Notes: generated by a model from the letters alone, not told the origin. A stretch of DNA of 64,000 nt from DT-110 sp030148525 (GCA_965227445.1 OZ245751.1:2046001-2110000); one strand, 5' to 3'. Counted from the first letter of the stretch, positions 27,032 to 36,452 are shown. A program made the numbers and translations.

Positions 27032-29406
27032 AAATCAATTTGGTTGCTTGCATCCGGTCTATAATTTTCTTCGTACAAAAAAGCCAGTCCCAATTTCTCA
27101 CTATAATCAGAGGTGAAGTAAACCTGTAAGTCTTCCTCGTATTTTTCTAAGCGGATTTTCACTTTCCCAATCCGACTATTTTCTATCTTTCTTAGTTCTT
27201 TATCAAGTAGGTATTTCGGAACGCTTACTCCATATTTTAATTCAAAGTTTTGGAGCTCTGGATAACCAGAGAGATCATGGGGATGTTTTATAAAAACAGT
27301 TTGTTGAGGTGGAATACGTCGGCTTGACCAGTCTGCACCAACATGTCCTTCATCCTCTTCTACTCTGGTGTCAGGCGTTATCAACCAATTAGCTCTAATC
27401 ATCTTTCGATAGCGCCTTTGGTTTGCTGCTGAGTCACTATCTAATTCTGGGGCGTCAGGATAGAGGCCATTGACAAAATCGACGAAATCCTCTGGGGTCA
27501 CCGTCCGAGGTATTGAGAAACTATGTTGAAGCTGTTTTTCAGAACTCCTAAAAGACTCAAATGGCACCCACATTTTATCCTTCCGGCTATAAGCTCCATA
27601 AGGAGCGGGATAAACCTTTCCATCTTTGTTTGGTGTCACCACGTAGCAGATACCATTTTCTTGAAAGTCAAAGCGGGCAAGACGTCCAATACGCTGTGCT
27701 AAACGGTCCCAAGGGCATAAATCCGAAAGCATCAAAGTGGTGCTTATATTGATACTCATTTCCCCAATTTGGGTCATTATGGCGATACCCCGAACCTTCT
27801 CGTTTTTATTGTCCTCCCAGGCTTCCTTACCAAGCTGATTAATGAGGTTTTCCTCAATTTTCTTTTTGCCCTCTTCCGTAAACCGGCTGTGATAAATCAC
27901 AACCGGAATATCCTTTCGTTCCATATTGGCCTCGAACCAACGATAGTATTTCAAAGCCCTAGCAATGGTATTAGCATAGATGATACCTTCTTCCCGTCTG
28001 ATCATTTCTTTCAATACAGCTTCTTTCTGTAAGACAGATGATCCAATGAAGTGTAGCTTTTTACGGGTACTTCTGGGTTCCGTTTCCGCCACGGCTATTG
28101 GGGCTGTAGCCTGATAATATTTTCTCGCAGAATCAGGAACGGTTGCGCTCATTATTAACACAGGAACCTCTAGTATTTTCAAAACTTCAAGCAAGACTAC
28201 CATATTGGCCTGCACAAAGGGATCGTAGAAGTCCGCTTCATCAAAAACCACCGCACTATTGGCTAAAAAATAAAATGTGCTGTGGTGAGCTTCCCTTGTA
28301 CCTGTAAGAGCAATGAGTAAGTGATCAATCGTGCAAACAGTAACCGGAGTAGCCAAAAACTTAGCCATCCGATTTGATTCCATCGCTTCTTTGTAAGCAG
28401 GTCCTTTTTTTAGGTCTCCGTAGCGGTTGTACCAGGCACTGGAATGATATAACCCTGTTTCACCTAGCTGTTCAGCGGCTCCGATTGACAGTGCGTTACT
28501 GGTAAATCGGGTTGGCATGGCTATTACCAAACGGTCCGACCTACCCTCTTTCATTTGCTCTTCTGCCCAAAGTAAAGCGGCATATGTTTTACCACTACCC
28601 GTAGGTGCTCTCAAAATACCAATGGGTTGCTCAGCGAGGTCTAACGCGGCTTGCTGAACCGGACGAAGCGCTGGGAATCGCTTTACTTTTGGAAAAGGAG
28701 AAAGCTCGAAATGGGCATCCTCTCCCTCTCCTTCTTTGCGACTAGCCCTTGTATCTGCTAATTGCAATAGAGTACGAATAGCCGCAAACTCGTAGCGTTT
28801 TTTTACGACATAGGTTAATGATTCATCACTAACTTCATCGGACAGGGCCTCAAATTTGTCCCAGTACTTTGCGAAAGGGCCACGGGAGTCAATATCAGAA
28901 CTCATACCATCTTTTCGCCATCTGCTTTTATGCCTGAAAGAAAGTTTCCCGTGGTGAGCGGCAATGGCTGATCGAATTGTTTCAGAAAGGGCAATTTGAG
29001 CTTCGTTGATATAGTCTATCGAGGCCAATTCATGGCGCAAACAGGCTTGAAAGATATTTGGTCCCGCCTTCTTACCAGCTTTACGCATGGATGCCTCAAA
29101 CATTCTGTAGTGTTCAGCGGTAAAGTCGGAGGCAAGTAGACCTTCACGTTTTCTCCAATCCAGGTATATTTGGTAATCCTTTTGACAAGCTGTTTGCCAT
29201 TTCTCGAAGCACTTACCCCAATCATGATATTTTGCCGCCAAACGTAAATCATGGCCCAAATCTCCACCACATAGATGTTGGTATTTACTGGATAAAAACG
29301 GAAGCTTTTCAATAATGTAAGCAGCCTCTTGCTTTACGTGTAACGTATGCTCAGCGAGTGAAATCCCGGATGGTTTTGCGAGTGTTATTTGTTTAGACTG
29401 ACTCAT
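27028..29406 (-). CDS. cas3: CRISPR-associated helicase/nuclease Cas3
   Basis: A 792-residue fused Cas3. The N-terminal HD nuclease has KYHDWGK (His-Asp near residue 61) and IAAHHGKLSF. The SF2 helicase has Walker A in LRAPTGSGKTYAALLW, DEAD in VVFDEADFYDP, motif III SATVP and motif VI QRIGRLARF. It degrades target DNA after Cascade recruitment. I prefer the ATG at 29406 (MSQSKQITL), overlapping cas7 by 14 bp, to the ATG at 29433, which adds nine residues and deepens the overlap. The gene is visibly richer in A+T than cas4-cas1-cas2. Confidence 0.96.
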   Translation of the reverse strand: MSQSKQITLAKPSGISLAEHTLHVKQEAAYIIEKLPFLSSKYQHLCGGDLGHDLRLAAKYHDWGKCFEKWQTACQKDYQIYLDWRKREGLLASDFTAEHYRMFEASMRKAGKKAGPNIFQACLRHELASIDYINEAQIALSETIRSAIAAHHGKLSFRHKSRWRKDGMSSDIDSRGPFAKYWDKFEALSDEVSDESLTYVVKKRYEFAAIRTLLQLADTRASRKEGEGEDAHFELSPFPKVKRFPALRPVQQAALDLAEQPIGILRAPTGSGKTYAALLWAEEQMKEGRSDRLVIAMPTRFTSNALSIGAAEQLGETGLYHSSAWYNRYGDLKKGPAYKEAMESNRMAKFLATPVTVCTIDHLLIALTGTREAHHSTFYFLANSAVVFDEADFYDPFVQANMVVLLEVLKILEVPVLIMSATVPDSARKYYQATAPIAVAETEPRSTRKKLHFIGSSVLQKEAVLKEMIRREEGIIYANTIARALKYYRWFEANMERKDIPVVIYHSRFTEEGKKKIEENLINQLGKEAWEDNKNEKVRGIAIMTQIGEMSINISTTLMLSDLCPWDRLAQRIGRLARFDFQENGICYVVTPNKDGKVYPAPYGAYSRKDKMWVPFESFRSSEKQLQHSFSIPRTVTPEDFVDFVNGLYPDAPELDSDSAANQRRYRKMIRANWLITPDTRVEEDEGHVGADWSSRRIPPQQTVFIKHPHDLSGYPELQNFELKYGVSVPKYLLDKELRKIENSRIGKVKIRLEKYEEDLQVYFTSDYSEKLGLAFLYEENYRPDASNQIDL

Positions 29407-30292
29407 ATTCCGGGCGGTAAAGTTGATCGGCATCTAATGCTTCGAGTGCTTTTTCATAGGCTTCAGCTACTGAAAGTCCACCTGTCGAAGTATCGTCTCC
29501 TATATAGATCTTTGCTTTACGCTTCTCCAGTTCTTCCAAAATGTGCTGACGCTCAGCATCTGAGGTTTCCGGTTGAAAATACCGGGTTGCTTTTCTGCTA
29601 AGTTTATTATCTAGCACGATCAGCACTTTATTGGGTTCACCACTTACTGCGTTTCGGGCTTGGTTGGCGTAGTCTGTCATTGCTGCGGTGGCCTGCAGGA
29701 AGAGACTTATTCTGCGGGCGTGCTCTTCGTCATCGATAAATGATTTGTATGTAGTTGCAACATGACTTTCGTCTTGGTATGAATATTCTTTTATTACACC
29801 TACTGCACCGACATCCAGGTGGAAGCTTTGCACCATTTCATCCTGGGTGCTGAATTCATTGGTTGCTAATGCCTGTCGCTGTTGTGCTTCTGTATCCTGA
29901 TTCATTTTTAACCGGATCAGCAAATCCCTTCCAATTGAACTAGGATTGACAGCGACGGCGGGCGTGGCAGATATTGGAGCGGTTCTCCTGCCAGAATAAT
30001 CACCTTTACTTGTACTCAGGAAACCTCCAAGGTCACTTCGTAAGTCTTTACTGATATTGGTTGAAGGGCCGTCACCATTGGCTACATAGGTCTCTCCACG
30101 TTTAGGATGGTCTTCATTAAGCCGTTCAATGGCACTAAAAAGTACGTGGCGTTGCATTTGGCCGGAAATGTAAACTCGACCATCCGGACGGCGCTTCACC
30201 GAAGAGGCATTACCAAGTAGTTTTTCGCCACGATTTGCGGCGTGATCACTCATTGGAGCGATGGAGGTAACTAAAATAGATTTGATTTTCAT
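29393..30292 (-). CDS. cas7: CRISPR Cascade backbone protein Cas7 (Cst2/DevR type)
   Basis: A 299-residue RAMP of the Cst2/DevR/I-B Cas7 family. The N-terminal strand KIKSILVTSIAPMS is followed by the Gly-containing segment ANRGEKLLGNASSVKRRPDGRVYISGQMQRHVLF-like region and ATPAVAVNP, all typical of Cas7 group I. It coats the crRNA in several copies. It sits 32 bp after cas8 and overlaps the start of cas3, in the conserved order cas8-cas7-cas3. Confidence 0.9.
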   Translation of the reverse strand: MKIKSILVTSIAPMSDHAANRGEKLLGNASSVKRRPDGRVYISGQMQRHVLFSAIERLNEDHPKRGETYVANGDGPSTNISKDLRSDLGGFLSTSKGDYSGRRTAPISATPAVAVNPSSIGRDLLIRLKMNQDTEAQQRQALATNEFSTQDEMVQSFHLDVGAVGVIKEYSYQDESHVATTYKSFIDDEEHARRISLFLQATAAMTDYANQARNAVSGEPNKVLIVLDNKLSRKATRYFQPETSDAERQHILEELEKRKAKIYIGDDTSTGGLSVAEAYEKALEALDADQLYRPEYESV

Positions 30293-30324
30293 GACTACTA
30301 AACTTTTAGTGTTGCTTGAATAGA

Positions 30325-31872
30325 TTAAACGTCACCTAAGGCAGCGCTATCAGGTGGTGCCATACCCTCATTTTCAGCGGTGTTTGAATTAGCATTGAAT
30401 GAACTGACCCTCATAAATGCAGTGATAAAATGCTTAGCATCTTCAACATCTATCTTGTCATTCATTACCGCTAGAAGAAAGGGCTCAGCATCTGCGGGTA
30501 TATCTTGCATAGTGAGCCTACCTACTTGAGTATTAAGCCGCGCGATAAGCTCTGTATTAACCTTTGCACTTTGTACTATACTTTCTAATTGCAACAGTAC
30601 TCGGTGCTTATATTCCTTAATGCCTCTGGATGGTCGCCCCTTACGTTTATCTTCCTCATCCTCATTTTTGGCTGAGATATAGGCTGCCCAATTGATTGAC
30701 CGCCCATATGCAATAGCTGCATTGATGAGCTCATCGCTATATTTTTGTTCATTCATAAAATAACTTTTTAAGAGGGTGAAAAATTCTGCTGGATAAGTGG
30801 CTCGGTAAGCCAGAAAGTTTTGCAGACTTGGTTTCGTGAAAAAGCGCAAAAATTGATCAAAGTGCATTAGGAATAGCTTCCACTTTGGGTCATTAAATTT
30901 TCTGCCGTCTTCTATTCCAATCAAGCTTACCCGGTTTATATGTTTGAGAACAGTGTGCAATTCCCCATCAAGGGCAAGAGCAACCAAATGGTGCCCAAAA
31001 CGCTCCTGATTAATAGCTGCATCGGAAACGGAATAGATTGGCCGGTTTTCAAGCCAAAGTAATACTTGCTCAGCTCTGCGTCGTTGGATCTTTTGTTTTT
31101 CCACCCATTTTCCAATAGCTGCAATGAGTGGTACTGCACCCAGACTCATCGAACGGGGTGCCTCGTGATAGTTCCCCTGAAAAATGGGAGGGCGACGAAA
31201 GGACTTTCCGTCATATTCACTCGTGTAGGCATCACTCCCTTCACCTCGTTGCTGAACCTTTTGAAAAATGCTTATGAATTGAGATAAGGGAAAAGACGCA
31301 GTGTGGGGATCGTAAAAAGGGAGATCGGGAAATAAGCCTGTATTTCTTTTATCTGTTGCTTTCTTTTTTATGTATGCGGCTGGCTTTAGTTCTGTAAGTG
31401 CGGCAATAGCAGTAAAGGCTGCCATCTGAAGTTCTACTTTGGGGTCTGCTAAGGAAGACTTACCTGCGTTGATCATAGCTACCATAGGAGCAAAGGAGCG
31501 CTTCAACTTGTAATTGCTGTTATATTTCTTTTTTTCCAGTTGCAAAATTAATTCCTTCGTCTGTTTAACAATTTTAGCAGCATCACTACCCGTAATTATA
31601 TGAGGGGCATTATAGTACCCATTTGAAGATACCTGTCCTGATTTCTTACCGGGATCAACCCTATCGCCGGGTAAATAGGTGAAAACTACTTTGCCGTGTT
31701 GAACATTTGGCCCGAGCATGAAGCGACTTAGGCTTTCTTTAAGTACAGTATGAGCTATTTTACCAAGTTCTTCCTGTGTAAAGTTTGGACTGGGAACTAT
31801 ATCTAAATATTGCAAAGCAGCCGCCAAGCCATATCTGGGCATAGGGTGCCAATAATTAATATCCTTACTCAT
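30325..31872 (-). CDS. cas8: type I-B Cascade large subunit Cas8 (Cst1-like)
   Basis: A 515-residue protein placed between cas5 and cas7, the expected position and size for the large subunit of a type I-B effector. Direct motif evidence is weak, as Cas8 proteins diverge quickly. The assignment rests on position, length and a mixed alpha/beta N-terminus followed by a largely helical C-terminus. The start MSKDINYWHP at 31872 overlaps the cas5 stop by 8 bp. Cas8 normally recognises the PAM and recruits Cas3. The gene is AT-rich compared with the flanking host genes. Confidence 0.8.
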   Translation of the reverse strand: MSKDINYWHPMPRYGLAAALQYLDIVPSPNFTQEELGKIAHTVLKESLSRFMLGPNVQHGKVVFTYLPGDRVDPGKKSGQVSSNGYYNAPHIITGSDAAKIVKQTKELILQLEKKKYNSNYKLKRSFAPMVAMINAGKSSLADPKVELQMAAFTAIAALTELKPAAYIKKKATDKRNTGLFPDLPFYDPHTASFPLSQFISIFQKVQQRGEGSDAYTSEYDGKSFRRPPIFQGNYHEAPRSMSLGAVPLIAAIGKWVEKQKIQRRRAEQVLLWLENRPIYSVSDAAINQERFGHHLVALALDGELHTVLKHINRVSLIGIEDGRKFNDPKWKLFLMHFDQFLRFFTKPSLQNFLAYRATYPAEFFTLLKSYFMNEQKYSDELINAAIAYGRSINWAAYISAKNEDEEDKRKGRPSRGIKEYKHRVLLQLESIVQSAKVNTELIARLNTQVGRLTMQDIPADAEPFLLAVMNDKIDVEDAKHFITAFMRVSSFNANSNTAENEGMAPPDSAALGDV

Positions 31873-32677
31873 GATTAACCCATTTTGTGTCCACCCAACC
31901 ATCATTTGAGCCTATATAAAGAGGTGCACAAGGATTTAATATAGCTTCAGCTAGGATGACTCCCAATTCTTTAGAGCATTTTGCTGTGAAAGTATATTTA
32001 ACCTTTGGAACCACATATCCTCTTGATTTCGGACTAACATAATAGCGTGGAAATAGTGGTTTAAGGGTTTTTAATTTGTACTTACCTGCCTTAACTCTCT
32101 TTAATTCTTCTATAGATATAGTTTTAAATTCTCCTCTGTCTCCAAATTGAATCGCCGACGCTGATTTTTTCCCATCTTTTCCTTTAATTTTTTTTCTGGA
32201 TATAGAAATTACATCTTCTAAGCTTGGGTCATAATTTCGACTTCCTCCGACAAATTGAATTTTCTCAGTTCTGAAGTGCGTTGACCAAAGATCATCGTAA
32301 GTCATGGGGTTTTCATCAGCGCTTTCCAATTCAAGTGACAAGTGATATTGAAGAAAGCTGAAAAAACCGCTCCCAGAATTAACGGGCTTTCCTTTTAGCC
32401 ATTCCGAACCTCTAAACAAGTCATTGTTACCATGCTTTTTCTTTGCGGTCTTTAGTAGTGCTTTGTAAATGGTCTTTCTGGTTTTATCTTCGAAATGCCA
32501 TCCAAGTGCATTTTCTAAGAGACCATAAACCATATCCACTGTAGGAGTAATCTCCGATCTAAAGTATGAGCCTGGCTGAGCAGATACCATGGACAATGGT
32601 GCAAGAGGGACTATCTCAAGCACTGCCTTTTTCTCTAATGCAGGCGGCTCTGTGAAAAATGATAAGTCTGTATGCAT
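31865..32677 (-). CDS. cas5: Cascade subunit Cas5 (I-B)
   Basis: A 270-residue RAMP-superfamily protein. The N-terminal EIVPLAPLSMVSAQPGSYFR and the following TPTVDMVYGLLENALGWHF match the Cas5 pattern (strand, FR, then P-x-x-GLL-x-x-LG). Cas5 caps the crRNA 5' handle and contacts Cas8. It lies 45 bp downstream of cas6 and overlaps cas8. It is AT-rich. Confidence 0.85.
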   Translation of the reverse strand: MHTDLSFFTEPPALEKKAVLEIVPLAPLSMVSAQPGSYFRSEITPTVDMVYGLLENALGWHFEDKTRKTIYKALLKTAKKKHGNNDLFRGSEWLKGKPVNSGSGFFSFLQYHLSLELESADENPMTYDDLWSTHFRTEKIQFVGGSRNYDPSLEDVISISRKKIKGKDGKKSASAIQFGDRGEFKTISIEELKRVKAGKYKLKTLKPLFPRYYVSPKSRGYVVPKVKYTFTAKCSKELGVILAEAILNPCAPLYIGSNDGWVDTKWVNHE

Positions 32678-32722
32678 TACTGCTTGTATTTTGTATTTAT
32701 TTAAGCCATATCCGCTTTCAAA

Positions 32723-33379
32723 TCACCGCAACGCCCCAAACCCAATCCCCGTCGAATTGCCCACACCTACTTCCCAGGCAAATTGTACAGCACGGGGTGC
32801 TCCTTTTACGATTACCGGACAAACAGCTCCTTTAATCTTGATGCCTTTGTAATTTACAAGTTTAGTTTTCGGATTGTCGTATGCAGGGTCAAAAGCAACG
32901 GTAATTTCCTCGGTCAGTCCTGCCTTTCGTAGTTTATGCTGCATGGTTTCCGTCATATATCTAGAAGCCTCTTTATCTTTGGGAAAGAAATACTGTTGAC
33001 TGCCACTGCCCGATTTTCTTTTGATCAAAATTGGGCTTTGTACGATAAATCGTCGTTCTGTACCAAAGTCTGGGGTACGCTGAATAGTCACTCTATCTAC
33101 CTCCATTCCCCAACGCAAGTGCCATCCCTCTTGCACACCTGCTATAAGGCTTGATAAAAACTCAGCATTGGGAGCACTGATATAAAAAGTGCTACCTCCC
33201 GGAAAGTCAAACGCTTTGCGACGTACACGTGCATGTTCCAACCACGACAACGAATACAACGAAATGTCATCGTGTAATTCATTTTCGCCCAACCAACGGT
33301 GAAAAGCACCGACTAAGGCAGCCTGGTAATTGAAGGGAACGGGTTCCGTATTTGGTGTTAAATGAAGGTAGATTCGCAT
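32723..33379 (-). CDS. cas6: CRISPR pre-crRNA endoribonuclease Cas6
   Basis: A 218-residue RAMP protein. The start MRIYLHLTPNTEPVPFNYQ is the usual Cas6 first ferredoxin-like strand, and a His in LENHxx-type position (WLEHARVRRKAF) is a candidate catalytic residue. The C-terminus ends with the glycine-rich loop GVGNSTGIGFGALR, diagnostic for Cas6. It cleaves the repeat transcript to leave the 8-nt ATTGAAAC handle. I chose the ATG at 33379 because residues upstream of it are not family-like. It lies 49 bp after the WYL gene. Confidence 0.93.
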   Translation of the reverse strand: MRIYLHLTPNTEPVPFNYQAALVGAFHRWLGENELHDDISLYSLSWLEHARVRRKAFDFPGGSTFYISAPNAEFLSSLIAGVQEGWHLRWGMEVDRVTIQRTPDFGTERRFIVQSPILIKRKSGSGSQQYFFPKDKEASRYMTETMQHKLRKAGLTEEITVAFDPAYDNPKTKLVNYKGIKIKGAVCPVIVKGAPRAVQFAWEVGVGNSTGIGFGALR

Positions 33380-33428
33380 AATCCTTTGATTTGTAGTGAA
33401 AATATACGGGGTAGGGGATCCCAAAAAA

Positions 33429-34355
33429 TCACCCTCCCCCCTCCGAGCTGGAAAATTTTTCCGTTAATTTTTTGGCGGAAGCCACTGCTTGATCACGCAG
33501 AGTGGCAGGTCTCAGTATGTCGAGGTGTTCCCAATGTGCGAGTATAAAGGGGTGCAGGCCCTTGAATTCATGGTTCACCGGAGCCTGAAAATCCCAGGTG
33601 TGTTCCACGGTTCCGGGAACCAGGTAAGCTTTTGTCGAGGGAAACTGCTCGGTCAGTCCATTGTACGCAAATACATCGACCGTAAGATGTACGTTGACCT
33701 GTTGGTTGTCGACAATGCCAAAAACATCGGTAATGCCGTGGCGGTGATCGCTTTCGTATTGCCAGGGGGTATCCAGGATTTCCACTCGCTGTATTCGCGA
33801 GAGTCGATAATGCCTCGAATGCTTCTGCTCCGTATCGTAGGCCTGTAAGAGGTCATTAGCCATGTCCAGGTGAAAGGGTTCTACGTGACGATCACCCACA
33901 TTATTACTGCTGGCACTGTGGTAATTCTTAAGGACTACCTGGCGTTTATTTTTTCTTGCCTGTTCCAGTTGGTTTATTCGTTCCAAAGCTGGCTTACGCA
34001 GGGCGCGCAGACCCAACTGCTGAAAGTCGTAAAGGCTGTCCAGTTTTTTACTCAGATATAATTGATCCTTGGTCGAAGCCATTCGCAGGGCCGACTTGAT
34101 GAGCGCTTTGTCGCTATCGGAAAGTGGTTGCAGGTAAGTCAGTTCCCGAAACGAGTGATCGGGTAGGATTGCAATTCTGTACTGCCGTTCTGCAGGCCGA
34201 TCCAGGGAAAGTCCGGCTCTCTCCAGTTCACGGAGGTCGTCCTTAATCCGGTCGACATGTACAGCAAACTTTTTGCTCAAATCACGGGAGGTGCACTGAT
34301 AGGGATTGGAAATCAGGTATAACAATACCCGAATGATTCGTTCTCGTGGTGTCAT
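33429..34355 (-). CDS. WYL-domain transcriptional regulator heading the cas operon
   Basis: A 308-residue protein. The N-terminal DeoR-like winged helix (PRERIIRVLLYLISNPYQCTSRDLSKKF, residues about 2-60) is followed by a WYL-type ligand domain in the C-terminal half (YRLSRIQRVEILDTPWQYE is the family's conserved region). WYL regulators are frequently associated with CRISPR-Cas loci, and at least one cyanobacterial member represses its array. As first gene of the operon it is probably an autoregulator of cas expression responding to a nucleic-acid or nucleotide ligand, which is inference. Base composition is closer to the host than that of the effector genes. Confidence 0.85.
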   Translation of the reverse strand: MTPRERIIRVLLYLISNPYQCTSRDLSKKFAVHVDRIKDDLRELERAGLSLDRPAERQYRIAILPDHSFRELTYLQPLSDSDKALIKSALRMASTKDQLYLSKKLDSLYDFQQLGLRALRKPALERINQLEQARKNKRQVVLKNYHSASSNNVGDRHVEPFHLDMANDLLQAYDTEQKHSRHYRLSRIQRVEILDTPWQYESDHRHGITDVFGIVDNQQVNVHLTVDVFAYNGLTEQFPSTKAYLVPGTVEHTWDFQAPVNHEFKGLHPFILAHWEHLDILRPATLRDQAVASAKKLTEKFSSSEGGG

Positions 34356-34468
34356 GGGTAACTGTGGGTTATTAGGTATCGGTCAGAGCAAAGTAAGAAA
34401 AAATTTGAAAAGTGAATAGGTTAACGGGGCTTGTATGTAAGCCTGACCTCTTTCGGCCTAACGCAAAA

Positions 34469-34513
34469 GTGCCCTCAGCGCCTGGAGATTATCTCCTGAC
34501 AGACTAAGGGCAC
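34469..34513. terminator. hairpin between the cas operon and the MBL-rhodanese gene
   Basis: GTGCCCT (34469-34475) pairs with AGGGCAC (34507-34513), and GGAGAT/ATCTCC forms an inner stem. It lies between the stop of the MBL-rhodanese gene (34609) and the WYL start (34355), so it can separate the two leftward transcription units. Confidence 0.55.
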
Positions 34514-34608
34514 ATTCCCTGTTGCTGGTCGTAAAGCGTGGATCTTCCTAATACATTAAAGTACCAGGTATCCATACCAGCTTTTACTGAAATAATATAA
34601 CTGGTAAA

Positions 34609-36033
34609 CTAGGCGGGTACCTGTTCCTTTGCTTCCCGTATTACCGGGTTGCCGTCCTGTTCCCATTCCTCAAACCCGGAGATGTAGTTGTTGATATTCC
34701 GGAATCCGTTTTTATATAGAATGGAATAGCCAATAGCCGCCCGGTCACCGGTTTTGCAGTGGATGACCACCTCGCCTTCGCGCTTGATTTTATCGAGATT
34801 ATCCTCCAGATAACCGACAAAAATGTGGTCGGCACCCTCCAGGTGACCGTCCTGGTATTCCGTTGCTCCGCGCAGATCAATGATTTGCGTTTCGGAATGT
34901 TTCTGCATGTTCCGAACAGTATCTTGATCGATGATTTTAGCCTGGGCTAATTCGTTGCCAAGCTCTGTCCATACATCTACATTGGGGATGTATCCGTACA
35001 GATTGTCCAGGCCGATACGCATCAGCATGCGTACCAGTTCGTCGTGTTGTTCTTCTTCGGCGATCAGAATAAACGGCTCATCGTAATTTACGAACCACCC
35101 CATCCAGGTGGGAAAGGCATTATTGTGTTGTATGTTTAGTGTGCCTGGAATGAACCCTTCAGCAAATGCCAGTTTATTGCGGGTATCGATAACCTTCACA
35201 CCTTCATCCATCGCTTTCTGGAAGGCGTCATTACTCAGTAGCTTTGGTTTCGGGACTTCCGTCAAAAGCGGACGTTCTACTTTATTGAGCTTTTTCATCA
35301 TGGCAAAGTACCGGGGTGGCTCGGGCTGATCTTCCAGGAGGTAATCAATGAATCCCTCTTGGTTGTCGGCATACTGCAAGGCCCAGTTGCGGATCTTTTC
35401 GTAGCCTACCGTACTGCTGGGCACTGCTCCCAGGGCTTTACCGCAGGCAGAGCCCGCACCGTGTCCGGGCCATACCTGCACGTAGTCGGGTAAATCGCGG
35501 AATCGCTCAACGGAGCGGTACATTTCCTTAGCGCCGGGGATTTTGGTATCCTTCAAGCCGGCTGCTTCTTCCAGCAGGTCGGGTCGACCAATATCGCCGA
35601 CAAAGACAAAGTCACCGGTGAAGAGCATGACCGGGGCTTCGGTGGCGGGCATATCAGTCAGCAGGAAGCTGATGCTTTCCGGCGTATGCCCGGGCGTATG
35701 AATAACCTCAAATTTGAGGTTGCCCACCATAAATGTGCTGCCGTCTTTCAGGCCCACGTGGGGGAATTCGTATTCCCAACCTTCACCACCTTCGTCGGAA
35801 AGATACAGTTTGGCTCCGGTGAGCTTAGCCAGTTCGCGCGAACCTGCCAGGAAATCGGCGTGAATGTGCGTCTCGGCAATGTGGGTGATGGTGAGGTTGT
35901 TCTGCTCGGCAATCTGCAGATATGTATCTACATCGCGCTTGGCATCAATCACTATGGCTTCACCCTTCTTTTGGCAGCCGATCAGGTAACTTGCCTGAGC
36001 CAGCGTTTTATCATAGATGTGTTGAAAAAACAT
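34609..36033 (-). CDS. persulfide dioxygenase-like metallo-beta-lactamase fused to two rhodanese domains
   Basis: A 474-residue protein. Residues 1-240 are an ETHE1-type MBL domain with H56-x-H58-x-D60 in ETHIHADFLAG, HTPGHTPES, and the iron-site TGDFVFVGDIGRPD, plus WPGHGAGS. Residues about 265-360 form a rhodanese domain whose active-site loop (FILIAEEEQHDE) lacks Cys and so is probably inactive. Residues about 370-465 form a second rhodanese with the catalytic Cys in VIHCKTGDRAAIG. The expected reaction is oxidation of glutathione-type persulfide to sulfite, with sulfur transfer by the second rhodanese. Monocistronic, but enclosed between the IS110 copies with the CRISPR-Cas locus. Confidence 0.92.
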   Translation of the reverse strand: MFFQHIYDKTLAQASYLIGCQKKGEAIVIDAKRDVDTYLQIAEQNNLTITHIAETHIHADFLAGSRELAKLTGAKLYLSDEGGEGWEYEFPHVGLKDGSTFMVGNLKFEVIHTPGHTPESISFLLTDMPATEAPVMLFTGDFVFVGDIGRPDLLEEAAGLKDTKIPGAKEMYRSVERFRDLPDYVQVWPGHGAGSACGKALGAVPSSTVGYEKIRNWALQYADNQEGFIDYLLEDQPEPPRYFAMMKKLNKVERPLLTEVPKPKLLSNDAFQKAMDEGVKVIDTRNKLAFAEGFIPGTLNIQHNNAFPTWMGWFVNYDEPFILIAEEEQHDELVRMLMRIGLDNLYGYIPNVDVWTELGNELAQAKIIDQDTVRNMQKHSETQIIDLRGATEYQDGHLEGADHIFVGYLEDNLDKIKREGEVVIHCKTGDRAAIGYSILYKNGFRNINNYISGFEEWEQDGNPVIREAKEQVPA

Positions 36034-36290
36034 AATTAGAGGTTTTATTTTTTGTTAATCTGTAATCTGCTACAAAGATGCACATACCGGATGCCTCCTG
36101 TCAGTGAGGGTCGTCACAGAAGCGGGAGGTTGGGACTGGAGGGACCGGTGTGACGGGAGAGACTGCAGAGACCTTTAGTATTGTAAAAGGAAGCTAGTTA
36201 TACATATTACTATCATCATCATGTATAATTTTTCTTTTTGCTTCTTTTTCTTTTGTTAATTCCACACTCATTTTGTGGAAAACGCAGTGG

Positions 36291-36418
36291 CCAGGAGGGC
36301 ACCTTATTTGCAGAGACTAGGTCTGTGAACCTATCTTCCGTTTTAAACCCTCCTGGTTTCTCTTAGGTAAACATCAAATAGAAAATTAGGCCTGTGAGCC
36401 TACTAGTAAGGTCTTGAT
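36291..36418 (+). ncRNA. candidate bridge RNA of IS110 copy 2
   Basis: Identical to the copy at 14537-14664. Here the left target guide GCAGAGAC matches the left flank of this copy at 8 of 8 bases. The right guide matches the right flank only partly (CTGCAGA against CGGAAGA, 5 of 7), suggesting tolerance or a secondary site. Confidence 0.68.
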
Positions 36419-36452
36419 CGTACTTAAGAGCTACTGCACAAAATCTATAAGT

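Noticed and set aside
34385..34400. TTACTTTG (leftward) upstream of the WYL gene as its -7 element
   Set aside because: One base off the TAnnTTTG pattern and no -33 partner was found; not strong enough to list.
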